A DNA stretch of 64,000 nt, taken from assembly GCA_015075165.1 (NCBI GenBank), contig JABTUY010000002.1, positions 310,001 to 374,000 of the forward strand, in the 5' to 3' direction. Within the stretch, counting starts at the first letter, position 1, and every line of letters starts with the position of its first letter. The notes beneath the pieces were generated by a model. It saw only the letters and a list, made by a program, of their open reading frames with translations, was not told the origin of the DNA and made no database searches. Of the stretch, positions 28,249-35,857 are shown in pieces. The translations under genes were made by a program, and so were the position numbers. This DNA comes from Ideonella sp. (GTDB lineage Bacteria > Pseudomonadota > Gammaproteobacteria > Burkholderiales > Burkholderiaceae_C).

Positions 28249-28544
28249 GCGGCGGTACTCGTAAGCTGAGGCTGGGGCCGTTGCCCAAGACGGAGACGGT
28301 CAAGATGACGATCGGCGTGTCGGTCGAGCTGAAGACCATGCTCGACCGCTACGCGGAGCTTCACGCGGAGGCCTGGGGTGAGCCAGTGGATGCGGCGACA
28401 TTGGTGCCCCATATGCTCGAAGCGTTCATGGTGCGCGACCGCGCCTTCCGGAGGGAGGCGGCTGCACGCCGAGGGCGCTCCGGAACTCACGCCGATCCGG
28501 GCGGTAAGGATCTGCGCCCGAGCGTCGACGTGGCAGTGCGATAA
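28245..28544 (+). CDS. DUF2274 domain protein, last gene of the transfer operon
   Basis: A 99-residue protein with a GTG start overlapping trbI. The core (KLRLGPLPKTETVKMTIGVS, then EPVDAATLVPHMLEAFMVRDR) matches DUF2274 proteins, which follow trbI in Tn4371-like elements. Function is unknown; the size and basic character suggest a nucleic-acid or partner-binding role. The last 20 or so residues do not look like the family and may be encoded by flanking DNA. The stop codon lies inside a GATAAT hexamer 12 bp before a tRNA gene. Confidence 0.8.
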   Translation: MSGGTRKLRLGPLPKTETVKMTIGVSVELKTMLDRYAELHAEAWGEPVDAATLVPHMLEAFMVRDRAFRREAAARRGRSGTHADPGGKDLRPSVDVAVR

Positions 28545-28589
28545 TTTTTCGGTGTGGGCCGTTAGCTCAGTTGGTTAGAGCAGAGGACT

Positions 28590-28834
28590 TGACGGCAGAG
28601 CCCTAAACGCACTCGTGCGCACGGGCACTGCCAACGGGTTGCCCAGGGCAAGTTCGCTCTGTCCTGGCGTAGAACTTCTCAAATTCGGTGAACGCTAAAG
28701 CGGAGCGATCCGCCACGCCAACGCCGAGCGAAGCTCCGCAAGGAGAACGTGTAGAGACTCGACGGGAAGGCCGAAAGGCAAGGCAGAGTCCAGACCACGA
28801 ACCGGAAACGGGCGGCGAAAGCCGAGGTGGTACG
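28590..28834 (+). ncRNA. Group I self-splicing intron (IC3-like) in a tRNA anticodon loop
   Basis: These 245 nt lie between U33 and C34 of the tRNA. The exon ends in T28589 and the intron ends in G28834, the group I rule. P1 can form between 28586-28591 (GACTTG) and 28635-28640 (CGGGTT), giving a U-G wobble at the splice site. A long P1 extension follows (GGCAG 28594-28598 with CTGCC 28628-28632; GCCC 28600-28603 with GGGC 28623-28626). Core segments match the Azoarcus tRNA intron: TCAAATTCGG at 28679-28688, a P8 hairpin CTCC-GCAA-GGAG, and P7 AGACTC (28755-28760) with GAGTCC (28786-28791). There is no endonuclease gene. Confidence 0.87.
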
Positions 28835-28876
28835 CATAATCCTTTGGTCGCTGGTTCGAGCCCAGCACGGCCTACC
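28835..28876 (+). repeat. Attachment-site direct repeat, left copy (tRNA exon 2)
   Basis: These 42 bp, from the first base of tRNA exon 2 through ACC of the CCA end, are identical to 38600-38641. A perfect tRNA 3'-end repeat flanking accessory genes is the hallmark of an island integrated by a tyrosine recombinase. This copy completes the functional tRNA. The repeat begins exactly at the intron 3' splice site. Confidence 0.88.
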
Positions 28877-29093
28877 ACATATCTCAGGTCCGGAAGCCAA
28901 GGCGGCGGTGTTGGTGCCGGCGGCCAAAGAGGCCGACGACGGCAAAGGGCGGTGTCCCAGCCTACTAGCCCAGCAAGCGCCGCAGCACGCCGCTCGACCC
29001 GGCGCTGCCGTGCGAGGTCGGGCACCAGCGGCCTGAAGACGACGCGTACGTCCGCACGACGGCGCCAATTTTGGGCTAGATCGGCCTGCGGTC

Positions 29094-29290
29094 CAGTGAG
29101 CGACTGAACATCGTGCCGCACCAAGTGCGCGTGAACCGCCACGAGCGGGTCAAGTACGCCGACCCCTGCTGCGACGGCACGATCCGTCAGGCGGCACGTC
29201 CCGCGCAAGTCATTTCAAAAGGGGCTGTTCATCGAGAGCGCCTCGATCTGGCCCGCTACGTCCAAGTATCTGCATGGGCTGCGGAGCCGT
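29094..29290 (+). pseudogene. IS66-family transposase fragment, frameshifted
   Basis: The plus strand translates to SERLNIVPHQVRVNRHERVK followed by YADPCCDGTIRQAARPAQVI. This matches the zinc-finger and linker part of IS66 TnpC transposases (family pattern: VSERL..VP..F.V....R.KYAC..C...V..AP.P...I). Near 29216-29222 the reading frame shifts, and the match continues weakly as KGLF...SKYLHGL. Both ends of the transposase are missing. The rest of the gap 28878-29451 shows no convincing gene on either strand. Confidence 0.6.
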
Positions 29291-29451
29291 AACGGCGAGC
29301 CATCGTTGCTCGAGTGCTTTGGCGGCATCCACATCCCACATCTCCTGTAGGGCGCTTGCCACCGGCATCGTGCGCGTCGGCCAGGCTGCGCAGGCGCAAC
29401 CACCAGCGGCGCAATGACAGCTTGGAACACAGATCGCGCTAATTTAAGGCA

Positions 29452-30351
29452 CTAAGGCAGCGCTGACCGCGCAAGCGCCACAAACGCTCTTGCAGTCCGG
29501 CTGGACGCACCAGGCGGCAGAAGCAGCAGATGGCGAAACGTAACCCGAGGCCGGAATGGCACCAAGGCCAGTCCCTGTGCTTGGGCATCTCGCACCGATA
29601 GCGGATTGACAAGTCCGATGCCCACGCCAGCGGCTACCAAGGCGCACACCCCTATGGCGTAGGGTGTCTCTGCAGCTACTTCGAGCTCAACGCGAGCGGC
29701 GCTCATGGCCGTCTCGATGAGTGACCGCGTCGCATCCTCGGGGTTCAGCGCCACAAAGGGCTCGCCGCGCAAGTCCCGCGGCTGCACGCTGCGCGACCGC
29801 GCGAGGCGATGACTCCGAGGCATGACGACCATGGCGTGCTGCGCGGTGTACTCGGAGTAGCGCACACCATGTGTATCGACCTCGCTGGCCACAAAGCCCA
29901 CATCCAGGCTAGCGTTGGAGACGCCATCCTTGATAGATGACGAGGAGGTGGTCTGCAAGGACACTTTCACGCCCGGGTAGGCCTCTTTGAAGCGAGCCAC
30001 GGCGATGGGCATTACTGTGAACGCGAGGGCAGGCAATGCTCCGACGTTGACCTGACCGGCTACCTGATCGCGTAGGTGTGTGGCCGCGCGCACGATCTGG
30101 TCCATACCCACGAAATGGCGTTCGATCTGGGCGGCGAGTGCTTGCCCCTCCCGCGTCGGGATCAAACGCCCTCGTTCGCGCAAGAACAACTCCAAGGCCA
30201 AACTCCTCTCGAGCGCCGCGATTTGATAGCTCACTGCAGGTTGCGACAAGTTCAACAGTCGTCCGGCGCTGGAGATGCCGCCGCAGCGCATCACGGTGCG
30301 AAAGATCTCGACTTGTCGGGAGGTTGGGAGCGACGGCGACGTGTGCTCCAT
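29452..30351 (-). CDS. LysR-family transcriptional regulator
   Basis: A 299-residue LysR regulator. The N-terminal helix-turn-helix (about 8-65) contains SAGRLLNLSQPAVSYQIAAL, and the C-terminal periplasmic-binding-like effector domain covers about 90-295. The start at 30351 places the helix-turn-helix at the normal position; an earlier in-frame start would add an unlikely extension. It is transcribed away from the PLP-enzyme gene at 30421 with only about 70 bp between, the usual layout for a LysR protein controlling the divergent operon. Ligand unknown. Confidence 0.88.
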   Translation of the reverse strand: MEHTSPSLPTSRQVEIFRTVMRCGGISSAGRLLNLSQPAVSYQIAALERSLALELFLRERGRLIPTREGQALAAQIERHFVGMDQIVRAATHLRDQVAGQVNVGALPALAFTVMPIAVARFKEAYPGVKVSLQTTSSSSIKDGVSNASLDVGFVASEVDTHGVRYSEYTAQHAMVVMPRSHRLARSRSVQPRDLRGEPFVALNPEDATRSLIETAMSAARVELEVAAETPYAIGVCALVAAGVGIGLVNPLSVRDAQAQGLALVPFRPRVTFRHLLLLPPGASSRTARAFVALARSALP

Positions 30352-30420
30352 AAGGTTCTTCGATGAAGCAATAGGTGGCGCAGGATAGACCAAATACCCG
30401 TGCATTCCTATATTCGCCGC
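30352..30420. promoter_or_regulatory. Divergent promoter region, lysR / PLP-enzyme operon
   Basis: The 69 bp between the divergent starts include CTTC-GAT-GAAG (30358-30368), a short dyad of the kind bound by LysR proteins, and TATATT at 30410-30415, a possible -10 for the rightward operon. The -10 is very close to the ATG at 30421, so the leader would be short or another promoter is used. Assignment rests on layout plus these short motifs. Confidence 0.3.
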
Positions 30421-31647
30421 ATGCCGAGTCCCGAAAGCAAGGCCCTCAGTGTCGAGACAGCGCTGCTTCGCGGCCCCCACCGTGTGCCGGACGGCTACGC
30501 AGCTCTCACCGTGCCGGTGTGTCGTGCATCGACGATCACTTTTGCCGATTCGCGCGCGTTCGCATCGCGGTCGGACCGATTTCTCGACGGCTACACCTAT
30601 GGACTGGCCGGAACGCCGACTCACCATGCACTCAAGCAACGCCTCGCACTGCTCGAATCGGCCGCCCATGCCGTTCTCGCGCCATCTGGCTTGGCCGCGG
30701 TGCACCTAGTCAACCAGGCCGTATTACAGGCTGGCGATCACGTGCTGCTTCCGGACAATGTCTATGGTCCGACGCGCGGCAACGCCACGGAATTGCTCGT
30801 TCGAGCGGGTGTCGAAGTCTCCTTCTACGACCCGCTGACTGGCGCCGGGATAGAGCAAGCCATTCGCCCGAACACGCGGCTTGTCTGGTGCGAGTCACCC
30901 GGCTCGATCACGCTGGAAGTGCAGGATGTGCCGGCCATCGCGCAGGTCTGCCGCGCGCGGGGCGTGCTTGTCGCGATGGACAACACCTGGGCATCGCCGC
31001 TGGGTTTCGCCGCTTTGGCACATGGGGTCGACCTGTCGGTGCAGGCATTGACCAAGCATGTCGGCGGGCACTCGGACCTGCTCATGGGCTCGGTGGCCAC
31101 CAACGACGCCGCAATGTACGAGCGGCTGCGACGTACCGCAAACCTGCAAGGCGCCAATGTCAGCCCCGATGACTGCGCGATGGCCATCAGAGGTTTGGCC
31201 ACCATGTCTTTGCGGTTGGAGGCCCAATCACACAGCGCGCTGCAAATCGCCCGATGGCTGCGCGCCCATCCTCGTGTGTCGTGGCTGGCGTTTCCGCCGC
31301 TGGCTGGCGACGCGGGCCATTCGCTGTGGCATCGCGACTTTAGCGGCGGAGGCTGCGTTCTGTCGTTTTCTCTCGCGTCTGCAGACTGGGACAGTGCGTG
31401 TGACTTCGCGGACTCGCTGCGCGTGTTCCAACTGGGCGCCAGCTTCGGCGGCGTGAACAGCCTCGTCGCAATCTACCGTGGCACCGGCCCGCGAGACCAT
31501 CCGAGATTCGCGCAGCTTGGGCCCGTGCTGCGCTTGTCGGTGGGGCTGGAACGAACCGAGGATCTGATCGCCGATCTGGCAGGCGCCTTCGATGCGACCC
31601 GGGAGGCCGATATTGAACGAGGACAACATGCTGCTCAACAAACCTAG
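30421..31647 (+). CDS. metC: PLP-dependent cystathionine beta-lyase-like enzyme
   Basis: A 408-residue Cys/Met-metabolism PLP enzyme. The cofactor lysine is Lys212 in ALTKHVGGHSDLLMG, and GYTYGLAGTPTHHAL and CESPGSITLEVQDV are family blocks. MetC-type enzymes cleave cystathionine or related thioethers to a thiol, pyruvate and ammonia. Relatives act as gamma-synthases or other beta-lyases, so the symbol is tentative. It is the first gene of the island operon, followed by an M24 peptidase that overlaps it by 20 bp. Use for degradation of an S-containing amino acid conjugate is an inference. Confidence 0.78.
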   Translation: MPSPESKALSVETALLRGPHRVPDGYAALTVPVCRASTITFADSRAFASRSDRFLDGYTYGLAGTPTHHALKQRLALLESAAHAVLAPSGLAAVHLVNQAVLQAGDHVLLPDNVYGPTRGNATELLVRAGVEVSFYDPLTGAGIEQAIRPNTRLVWCESPGSITLEVQDVPAIAQVCRARGVLVAMDNTWASPLGFAALAHGVDLSVQALTKHVGGHSDLLMGSVATNDAAMYERLRRTANLQGANVSPDDCAMAIRGLATMSLRLEAQSHSALQIARWLRAHPRVSWLAFPPLAGDAGHSLWHRDFSGGGCVLSFSLASADWDSACDFADSLRVFQLGASFGGVNSLVAIYRGTGPRDHPRFAQLGPVLRLSVGLERTEDLIADLAGAFDATREADIERGQHAAQQT

Positions 31648-32905
31648 ATTGCAGAACTTGCTGCGCGCCAAAGGCTGGTTGGGCCTGCTCGCCACAACGC
31701 CCGAGTCTGTCACCTACCTCAGCGGCTACTGGGCCATGCCGCAATGGATACGCCGAGGACCACAGGTCTATGCCTTTCAGGGGGCGGACAGCGGCACTGG
31801 ATCCTTCGTCGTCACCGGTACCGGCTTGAGCGATCAGGCCGCTGATCAGACGCTTTGGGTGGACGACGTGCATCGCTACGGCGAGTTCTTCGTCACGCCG
31901 CAGCTGGAGCCTGCCAATTCTGGAGACGCGATGCCGGCTTGGCGCACTCGGTGGGTTGACATCCTCACCGCTGCGCAACACGACAGCCCAGCTAAGGCTG
32001 TTGCGGCGGCCTTGCAGAAGGCGGGCGTGACCGGCGGCGCTATCGGGATTGAAGAGGATGGGATTGGTGCCGCGCAACTGGCGGCGATCCGCGCTGCCTG
32101 CCCGGGTGTTCGATTCGAGGACGCCGGTGACTTCAGCAAGCGCGTGCGCGCCATCAAGACGCCTGCCGAGATCAGCCGCCTGCGCTCGGCCTGTCGAATC
32201 GCCGAGAGATCGATCTATGCGGCACTGCAGGGTGCGCATGCCGGTGAGAGCGAGTACGACCTGCTGCGACGTTTCAATACGCAGACCGTGGCAGACGGTG
32301 CGTACCCAGTGCTGTACTGCATCGGCATTGGGGAGCGCAGCGCCATGCCCAACGTCGACCCTTCGCGCAAGCAGCGGCTCAGCGTTGGTCAGACCGTGCG
32401 CTTTGACGTGGGCGGCCGGTTCGAACACTACCGCGCCGACATCGCACGCATTGCAGCCTTTGGTGACGTGCCGGCTGCGAGCCGACGTGCGCATGCCGCG
32501 GTGCAAGCCGGCATCGAACATGCGCTGGAGATCATCCGACCGGGCCTCGCTGGGCGTGAGTTGTTCGATGCGGTGGTCGGCATTGTGCGTCGTGCTGGCC
32601 TGCCGCACTACCAGCGCAATCACGTCGGCCACGGCATCGGCCTGGATGGGTACGAGGTTCCTGCGCTGACGCCGACCAGCATCGACGTGCTCGAACCAGG
32701 AATGGTGATGTGCATCGAGACGCCCTACTACGAGCTGGGCCACGCGGGTTTCCAAGTTGAAGACATGGTGATGGTTACCGAGACCGGCGTGCAATCGCTC
32801 ATGAGCTTGCCTCACCGACTGCTCGACTGCCCGGCGACCGGCTCGCCACCGGTCTTTGATGAGTCTCCCCTGCAAGTGCTCGTCGCGGGCAGCCCCGCCC
32901 CTTGA
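31628..32905 (+). CDS. M24-family metallopeptidase (Xaa-Pro aminopeptidase/creatinase fold)
   Basis: A 425-residue two-domain protein: an N-terminal creatinase-like domain (about 1-160) and a pita-bread catalytic domain (about 175-410). All five dinuclear metal ligands are visible: Asp260 (FDVGG), Asp271 (RADIAR), His335 (GHGIG), Glu364 (IETPYY) and Glu378 (VEDMV). It is therefore likely an active peptidase or hydrolase acting on Xaa-Pro bonds or a related amide. The start at 31628 has GAACGAGGAC upstream. A longer start at 31592 is possible. Confidence 0.85.
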   Translation: MLLNKPRLQNLLRAKGWLGLLATTPESVTYLSGYWAMPQWIRRGPQVYAFQGADSGTGSFVVTGTGLSDQAADQTLWVDDVHRYGEFFVTPQLEPANSGDAMPAWRTRWVDILTAAQHDSPAKAVAAALQKAGVTGGAIGIEEDGIGAAQLAAIRAACPGVRFEDAGDFSKRVRAIKTPAEISRLRSACRIAERSIYAALQGAHAGESEYDLLRRFNTQTVADGAYPVLYCIGIGERSAMPNVDPSRKQRLSVGQTVRFDVGGRFEHYRADIARIAAFGDVPAASRRAHAAVQAGIEHALEIIRPGLAGRELFDAVVGIVRRAGLPHYQRNHVGHGIGLDGYEVPALTPTSIDVLEPGMVMCIETPYYELGHAGFQVEDMVMVTETGVQSLMSLPHRLLDCPATGSPPVFDESPLQVLVAGSPAP

Positions 32906-32926
32906 TCGTTTTCCAAGGAGATGTCT

Positions 32927-33916
32927 ATGGCTGAGGAGAGTTTCGCAATGCTTCGACGTTCGTTCATCGGCGGCGTGACCGCGTCGTTCGTGGTTCTGTT
33001 GCAGCCTGCGCATGCGCAGACCGCATTTCCCAACAAGCCCCTGAAGATCATCGTGCCGTTTGGCCCCGGCAGCGGGCCTGACGTCTTTGCGCGGCTGGTG
33101 GGCGAGAAGCTCAGTGCTGCCTACAAGCAGCCCGTCATCGTCGAGAACCGCGTGGGTGCAAGCGGGCAGATCGGCGCAGAGGCGGTAGCACGGTCGCCGG
33201 CTGATGGCTATACGCTCATGGTGGCGACCCCGTCCATGACGATCGCTGCGGTGTCAGGGAGGAAGCTGACCTTCGATCCGATCAACGACTTCGCCCCGGT
33301 GGGCCTGGGGGTGACCCTCGCGCCCATCTTGGCCACCTCGGCTGATGCGCCATGGAGGAACCTCAAGGATCTCATTGCCGCGGCGAAGGCAAGCCCCGGC
33401 AAGTTCACGATTGCCTCCAGTGGGGTGGGAAACTCTCAGCACCTGGCTGCCGAGATGTTGAATCTTGGCGCCGGAATGGAACTCTTGCACGTGCCATTCA
33501 AGTCGACGAGCGAGATCGTGACCGCCATCATCAACAAGTCGGTCGACCTGTCATTTGTCGATGGGTCGGCCATTCCGATGGTGAAGTCGGGCCGCATCCG
33601 GGCACTGGCCGTCGGGCCCAGCGCTCGCTCGAAGGCATTGCCCGACGTACCGACGGTCGCAGAAGCAGGAGTATCCGGCTTCGACTACTCCAGCTGGTAT
33701 GGACTTGTGGCGCCGGCTCACACCCCGGCCGGCGTCATAGCGTCGCTCAATTCGGAACTGCATCGGGCGCTCGCGGATGCTGAGGTGCAGGCGAGGCTCA
33801 CCACGGCGTCCATGGAGTTGCGTCCGAGTACGCCAGAAGCGCTGGGCACATTCATGGCGCAGGACGTCGCACGTTGGAAGAAGGTCGTAGCGACAGGGCG
33901 AATCAAGTTCGAGTAG
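32927..33916 (+). CDS. Bug-family substrate-binding protein
   Basis: The start at 32927 is preferred because AAGGAG (32915-32920) abuts the earlier ATG at 32921 and is properly spaced from the second. The 329-residue product has a signal peptide ending near AHAQ. Bug blocks include PLKIIVPFGPGSGPDVFAR, ENRVGASGQIGAEAVA and LPDVPTVAEAGVSGF. It binds an unknown anion in the periplasm. As with the Bug gene at 13162, no TctAB permease is encoded nearby. It belongs to the five-gene island cluster. Confidence 0.85.
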   Translation: MAEESFAMLRRSFIGGVTASFVVLLQPAHAQTAFPNKPLKIIVPFGPGSGPDVFARLVGEKLSAAYKQPVIVENRVGASGQIGAEAVARSPADGYTLMVATPSMTIAAVSGRKLTFDPINDFAPVGLGVTLAPILATSADAPWRNLKDLIAAAKASPGKFTIASSGVGNSQHLAAEMLNLGAGMELLHVPFKSTSEIVTAIINKSVDLSFVDGSAIPMVKSGRIRALAVGPSARSKALPDVPTVAEAGVSGFDYSSWYGLVAPAHTPAGVIASLNSELHRALADAEVQARLTTASMELRPSTPEALGTFMAQDVARWKKVVATGRIKFE

Positions 33917-33942
33917 GCGCTCGCGGTCCTGGGAAAGTTGAC

Positions 33943-34953
33943 ATGCAGTTCACGACTGTGTCGGTCGAAGAGCTCGAGCGCGTCATGTCTGGTGCCCTCT
34001 GGTGCCACGGCGCCTCCGAGTTCGCGGCGAACGAAGTCGCCAAGGCACTGAGGCGAGCTGAGCAGAGGGGCAACACATCTTGCGGACTCGGGCACCTCGA
34101 AGGTGATTGCGCCCAACTTAGAAGCGGCAGGGTGGCAGGACAGGCGATGCCCGTAGTGCATCGCCCCCGGCCCGGTCTCGTTCACGTCGACGCGGACAGC
34201 GGATTCGCGCATCCCGCGTTCGCACCGGGGCTGCCGGAGGCGCTGGACTCCGTCGAGGCTCTCGGCGTGTCAGTGCTAGCTGTCAGTCGAGCTCATACGT
34301 GCGCGGCCCTCGGGTACTTCCCAGACGCGATCGCGGATCACGGATACATCGGCTTGGCGGTCACCAACGCGTCGGCAAGTGTCGCGGCCCCGGGCGGATC
34401 GAAGCCTCTACTGGGTACGAATCCGATCGCCATGGCCGTCCCTGATGGAAAGGGCGGAATGGCGTTTCAATTCGATCAATGCACCAGCGCAGCCAATCTG
34501 CGCCACGTGCGCGAGGCTGCGGAAAGATCTGAGGCTATTCCGGAGGGGTGGGCCGTCTCGGCCGACGGATCCCCGACCACCAATCCTATCGAAGCGCTCG
34601 CTGGGGCACTTCTTCCCGCAGGCGGGAGCAGAGGCTTCGGCATCGGGCTGATGTCGGAGGTGCTGGCTTCCTTCTTTACCAACTCTGCCATGTCGCTCGA
34701 CACGGCGAACCTGAGGGACGAGCTCGGCCCGCCGCACCGCCTCGGAGTCTTTTGCCTGCTGCTTGATCCGATGGCCATCGCGGGCGACCATCTCGCGTGC
34801 AAGGTCGAGAAGTTGAGGAGCGCGATCGACACACAACCCAAGACGCGCCTCCCAGGCACCCAAAGGGTTGCACAGCCCCGCGTACCTGTCGACTCGGTGC
34901 TTTGGCGACGGGCGCAGTTTCTCGCAAGTAGGCCCCTTCGGCCGAACGAATGA
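33943..34953 (+). CDS. Ldh/malate dehydrogenase-type oxidoreductase (YlbC family)
   Basis: A 336-residue member of the type 2 malate/L-lactate/ureidoglycolate/sulfolactate dehydrogenase family, which uses NAD(P) to oxidise 2-hydroxy acids. Recognisable blocks are SRAHTCAALGYFPDA with the catalytic histidine, TNASASVAAPGGSKPLLGTN, EGWAVSADGSPTTNP and GGSRGFGIGLMSEVLA. The substrate is not assignable. Sulfolactate is attractive given the neighbouring sulfur-amino-acid-type lyase, but this is speculation. Last gene of the island operon. Confidence 0.8.
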   Translation: MQFTTVSVEELERVMSGALWCHGASEFAANEVAKALRRAEQRGNTSCGLGHLEGDCAQLRSGRVAGQAMPVVHRPRPGLVHVDADSGFAHPAFAPGLPEALDSVEALGVSVLAVSRAHTCAALGYFPDAIADHGYIGLAVTNASASVAAPGGSKPLLGTNPIAMAVPDGKGGMAFQFDQCTSAANLRHVREAAERSEAIPEGWAVSADGSPTTNPIEALAGALLPAGGSRGFGIGLMSEVLASFFTNSAMSLDTANLRDELGPPHRLGVFCLLLDPMAIAGDHLACKVEKLRSAIDTQPKTRLPGTQRVAQPRVPVDSVLWRRAQFLASRPLRPNE

Positions 34954-35157
34954 CTCACGTACAGGACCCCACGTTTTGCCCTTACTGCCGCATGTCCTCC
35001 GAGCAGCGCTCGACACGCGCTTTGTCCAAATCCAAAGCCCAGACAGTACGAGGGCATAGGGCACGGTCGTCGTCGTTGAACGAGCCAAGCGAGGATCGCG
35101 CGGGGCTCGAGAGGCCCGACCCTGGGCCTGCTCGCGTGGTGACGTGAAGATCGGGCG

Positions 35158-35562
35158 CTACGCTGTCGACTCGCCATCCCACGCCTCGGCTTCTGGGTCT
35201 GGGGGGCGTCCGGCCAGCCCGCCGAGGGTGCGCCGAACAATGGCAGGCTCGCAGCAGAGCATGTACAGCACCGAACCTGCGTCAGGTGCATACATTCCCG
35301 GCCATTCGCTGGCTGCGAGTTCGAATCTATGCCGCGGCGCCCAGGCATTGCGTTCCGCAGCGCAGGCAGCCACAGCCCGACCTGACGGCTCGTCTACGTA
35401 GAAGTGCTTGCGTGATCCATGCGGCGGAGCGGATCGGAGTGCCAGTGCTCGATCGGCTGAATCAGTTGCCGGGACACCGGCTGCAAGCCGGGTGGCCTGG
35501 ACGAATAGCAACACGCGTGCGACGCCGCAGACCCCGGATCGAGCGCGGCGCTGGTCGGCCAT
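35158..35562 (-). CDS. Hypothetical protein in an operon cut by IS21
   Basis: A 134-residue frame whose ATG overlaps the stop codon of the truncated gene to its right (TGATG), as expected for a coupled gene pair. The sequence has protein-like stretches (KHFYVDEPSGRAVAACAAER, YAPDAGSVLYMLCCEP) but I recognise no family. With the IS21 element inserted into its upstream partner it probably lost its promoter. The 204 bp between the dehydrogenase gene and this frame show nothing further. Confidence 0.4.
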   Translation of the reverse strand: MADQRRARSGVCGVARVLLFVQATRLAAGVPATDSADRALALRSAPPHGSRKHFYVDEPSGRAVAACAAERNAWAPRHRFELAASEWPGMYAPDAGSVLYMLCCEPAIVRRTLGGLAGRPPDPEAEAWDGESTA

Positions 35563-35750
35563 CACGGGCCGGCACTCGATGTGACCGGGCGCCTGGCGTC
35601 GAAGAACAGCAGGTGGCGGTCGCGGCTGAAGTGCGTCTTCTCGATCAACGCATCGAGCCGGCGGCGCACCGGCAGCGTCAGCGTTTCACACCCTGACTCG
35701 CAGGTTTCGAGATCCTGCCAGTAAGCCGTGATGAATACATGCGGTGAAGA
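35562..35750 (-). pseudogene. C-terminal fragment of an unknown gene truncated by IS21
   Basis: On the minus strand the frame is open from the left end of IS21 (35751) to a stop at 35562, giving 62 residues that include LTLPVRRRLDALIEKTHFSR and then DRHLLFFDAR. This is convincing protein sequence with no start, so its N-terminal part has been removed by the IS insertion. The missing part is not found on the other side of the IS, where a different gene fragment lies on the plus strand. Family not recognised. Confidence 0.5.
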
Positions 35751-35857
35751 TGTTGACGCTCACTGAAAACTGACCCATCTACGGGGCCTGTGCTCATCGA
35801 AAACTGACCCACGCAAACACACTGCCCTGCTCCAAGAACGAGCAGGGAGAGCCGGGA

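Larger units (their letters stand above)
1..28552 (+). mobile_element. Right part of a Tn4371-like integrative and conjugative element
   Basis: The segment contains traF (partial), a VirD2-type relaxase with DUF3363, traG, a CopG-type gene, trbBCDEJ, a TrbK-like gene, trbLFGI and a DUF2274 gene, all on the plus strand. That order is characteristic of Tn4371-family ICEs. The left part (integrase, parA/repA/parB) is outside the window. About 13 kb of metabolic cargo separates the relaxase from traG. The right end is not marked by an obvious att repeat. The last element gene stops at 28544, and TTTTTC at 28545-28550 resembles the short T-rich core I remember for this family, so the end given is an inference. 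Confidence 0.8.
28556..28877 (+). tRNA. tRNA with CAU anticodon, probably tRNA-Ile2, split by a group I intron
   Basis: Exon 1 is 28556-28589 and exon 2 is 28835-28877, giving a 77-nt tRNA with encoded CCA. The acceptor stem pairs GGGCCGT with ACGGCCT (one G-U), the D arm is normal, the anticodon stem is GAGGA/TCCTT, and the T arm is GCTGG-TTCGAGC-CCAGC. After splicing the loop reads CTCATAA, anticodon CAT. The body resembles tRNA-Ile2 (lysidine-modified, reads AUA) more than initiator or elongator tRNA-Met, but Met is not excluded. A GATAAT hexamer at 28540-28545 could be the -10; no clear -35 is seen. The ICE transfer operon ends only 12 bp upstream. Confidence 0.88.

Noticed and set aside
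28590-28834. Reading the tRNA insert as random insertion damage or a protein-coding cassette
   Set aside because: The insert has group I core segments, correct terminal U/G rules and a P1 helix. No coding frame spans it sensibly. An archaeal-type bulge-helix-bulge intron was also considered, but the core and length fit group I.
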